From positions 1 through 8,077 of the forward strand of contig JAFCEV010000023.1 in assembly GCA_017608985.1 (NCBI GenBank): 8,077 nucleotides of DNA, given 5' to 3'. How positions within the stretch are numbered: the first letter of the stretch is position 1; every line of letters begins with the position of its first letter. The notes beneath the pieces were generated by a model. It was not told the origin of the DNA, did no database searches, and saw only the letters and a list, made by a program, of their open reading frames with translations. The DNA comes from Candidatus Pacearchaeota archaeon (GTDB lineage: Archaea > Nanobdellota > Nanobdellia > Pacearchaeales > GW2011-AR1). The translations under genes and the position numbers were made by a program. Positions 6,933 to 8,077 of this stretch are shown here, piece after piece.

Positions 6933-8077
6933 TCAAATCAAATATAAAATAATTACTGGCAAAAGAAGGCAACCCATCATGTTTGTTCTTCTTACTCCGA
7001 GAGAGATGCAATAGATTCCTGTAAGGGTTGAAACTGCCAGGACGATTAATCCGAAAAAGCCGGAGACAAGGACTACAATAATTGCGAGAATCAGAATCGT
7101 TACTAAGGAAAGTTTCGTATAGTTTATTTTTTCAATTTTTTGTGCGAAGAATCCTGCAAGTTTTTTTGTCAGAAAAAATGATATAATTCCGGAGACAAGA
7201 ATTACAAAAAGAATTAAAATTAAAGTATGGGGTGTTAGGTTTCCCAATAATTCTTTGACAGCAACTGTTGCACCTGTACGTGTTCTTAAAATTGCATAGA
7301 GAGCTATAAAGGAAAACCCCATAACTAAAGTGTTTGTTGCTCCAAGCAATACTAAAAATCCTCTTTTGTCTGATTTTTCATCTGATTTTGAAATACTGTT
7401 TCCAATAATTGCTGCTTGTCCGCTTCCTAAACCAGGAAGAAAACTGCAAAGCGGAGAAGCTATTATTGCTCCTAAAAGAGGTTTGAAAAGTTTTGGTTTT
7501 GGTTTAGTGATTTTTTGTTTTGGAATTTGGATTTTATCTCTTATACTTATAACAAGCATAGAACCTCCAAATAATCCTGTAAGCAATGGTAAAAGTGGTT
7601 CATTTAATTTTTCAAGATTTAATACAGTTAAACCCAAGAGTCCTGTAAGTAAAAATGCAAAAAAAGCTTGTCCCATTTTTCTTTCTGTAGAAATTAAGTA
7701 AAAAGAAATTAAAATTAATAAACCAGGAATTAATATTTTTATAAAATCATAGCTTTTTTCTAGAATAAATGCAGATGGCCAAGCAATAATAATTAAGACA
7801 ATAATTGCAGCCAGACTTCCGTAAGATGTAAGCATTATTGCTTCATATCCCTGCCCTTTTTTTAATAAATTATGTCCTGGCAGGATAGAGAGTTCTGTAT
7901 CTGTATCGGGACACCCTAAAAATATAGAAGGAATAAAATCCACAAAAGTGTGAGTAATTGCCATGGCAACTATAAAAACTCCTAGGTAAATAGGATTCAG
8001 AAAAGAGAGGAAAGATGCTGCCAGAGAGATTAGAAAAACTCCAACAAGATTTATGTGAATTCCAGGAACCAAGCCTG
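6933..8077 (-). CDS. TctA-like (COG1784-type) integral membrane protein, 5' end cut by window
   Basis: This is a multi-pass membrane protein of the TctA / tripartite tricarboxylate transporter permease superfamily, archaeal stand-alone (COG1784-type) branch. Family features, numbered from the Leu codon at 8070-8072, are VPGIHIN (2-8), the stretch CPDTDTELSILPGHNLL (54-70) followed by GYEAI (75-79), the second-half motif FLPGLGSGQAAIIGN (211-225), and the C-terminal GVRRTNMMGCLLLPVI (359-374). PGIH and PGLG mark two related halves, joined by a lysine/proline-rich linker (about 184-197). Around ten hydrophobic segments are apparent. The reading frame stays open to the window edge, with Gly-Leu before VPGIH, and this motif is normally preceded by about 20 residues. 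The TTG at 8070-8072 is therefore an internal Leu codon and the true start lies outside. No TctB or TctC gene is visible here. Substrate is unknown. Confidence 0.88.
   Translation of the reverse strand, partial: GLVPGIHINLVGVFLISLAASFLSFLNPIYLGVFIVAMAITHTFVDFIPSIFLGCPDTDTELSILPGHNLLKKGQGYEAIMLTSYGSLAAIIVLIIIAWPSAFILEKSYDFIKILIPGLLILISFYLISTERKMGQAFFAFLLTGLLGLTVLNLEKLNEPLLPLLTGLFGGSMLVISIRDKIQIPKQKITKPKPKLFKPLLGAIIASPLCSFLPGLGSGQAAIIGNSISKSDEKSDKRGFLVLLGATNTLVMGFSFIALYAILRTRTGATVAVKELLGNLTPHTLILILFVILVSGIISFFLTKKLAGFFAQKIEKINYTKLSLVTILILAIIVVLVSGFFGLIVLAVSTLTGIYCISLGVRRTNMMGCLLLPVIILYLI

Noticed and set aside
7330..7701. Open frame of 123 codons on the + strand
   Set aside because: It lies opposite the membrane-protein gene, whose conserved motifs run through this stretch on the - strand; its own translation shows no recognisable domain.
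8053..8077. ORB-like TTCCAGGAACC near the right edge
   Set aside because: It lies within the codons for the conserved VPGIH motif of the membrane protein, so the resemblance is explained by coding sequence.

Overview
The window is archaeal and AT-rich. Its core is a family D DNA polymerase (PolD), which is known only from archaea and is absent from most Crenarchaeota. An Orc1/Cdc6 initiator lies just upstream. The low GC content, Lys/Ile/Asn-rich proteins, compact spacing and overlapping starts resemble small-genome DPANN archaea (Woesearchaeota/Pacearchaeota-like). That placement is an inference, since no rRNA gene is present to settle it.

Layout. Positions 1-181 are a non-coding, very AT-rich leader. 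It carries two 20-bp direct copies (17/20 identical) of a TTCCA-N4-AAAT motif resembling archaeal origin recognition boxes, and a TATA-like promoter. Positions 182-3332 and 3329-6784 then hold four genes on the + strand: orc1/cdc6, the PolD small subunit DP1 (Mre11-like 3'-5' exonuclease), a 104-residue HAD-type protein, and the PolD large subunit DP2 (catalytic polymerase). The last three overlap by 17 bp and 4 bp and are almost certainly co-transcribed. Positions 6785-6932 are a non-coding gap with several T-runs, the likely terminator zone of the replication operon. From 6933 to the right edge, on the - strand, lies a TctA-like (COG1784-type) multi-pass membrane protein whose N-terminus is cut off by the window.

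How it works together. Orc1/Cdc6 would mark the origin, possibly the leader next to its own gene. DP1 and DP2 form the PolD heterodimer, and the C-terminal PIP-box of DP2 would tether it to the PCNA clamp. An Orc1 gene next to PolD genes and an origin is known from Thermococcales, so the island itself is not new. The less ordinary parts are the ORB-like repeat pair, one copy of which reaches the orc1 ribosome-binding region, and the miniature HAD protein between DP1 and DP2. That protein keeps the start and end of a 5'-nucleotidase-like fold but lacks the whole middle. I see no CRISPR array, transposon, tRNA, rRNA or intein.
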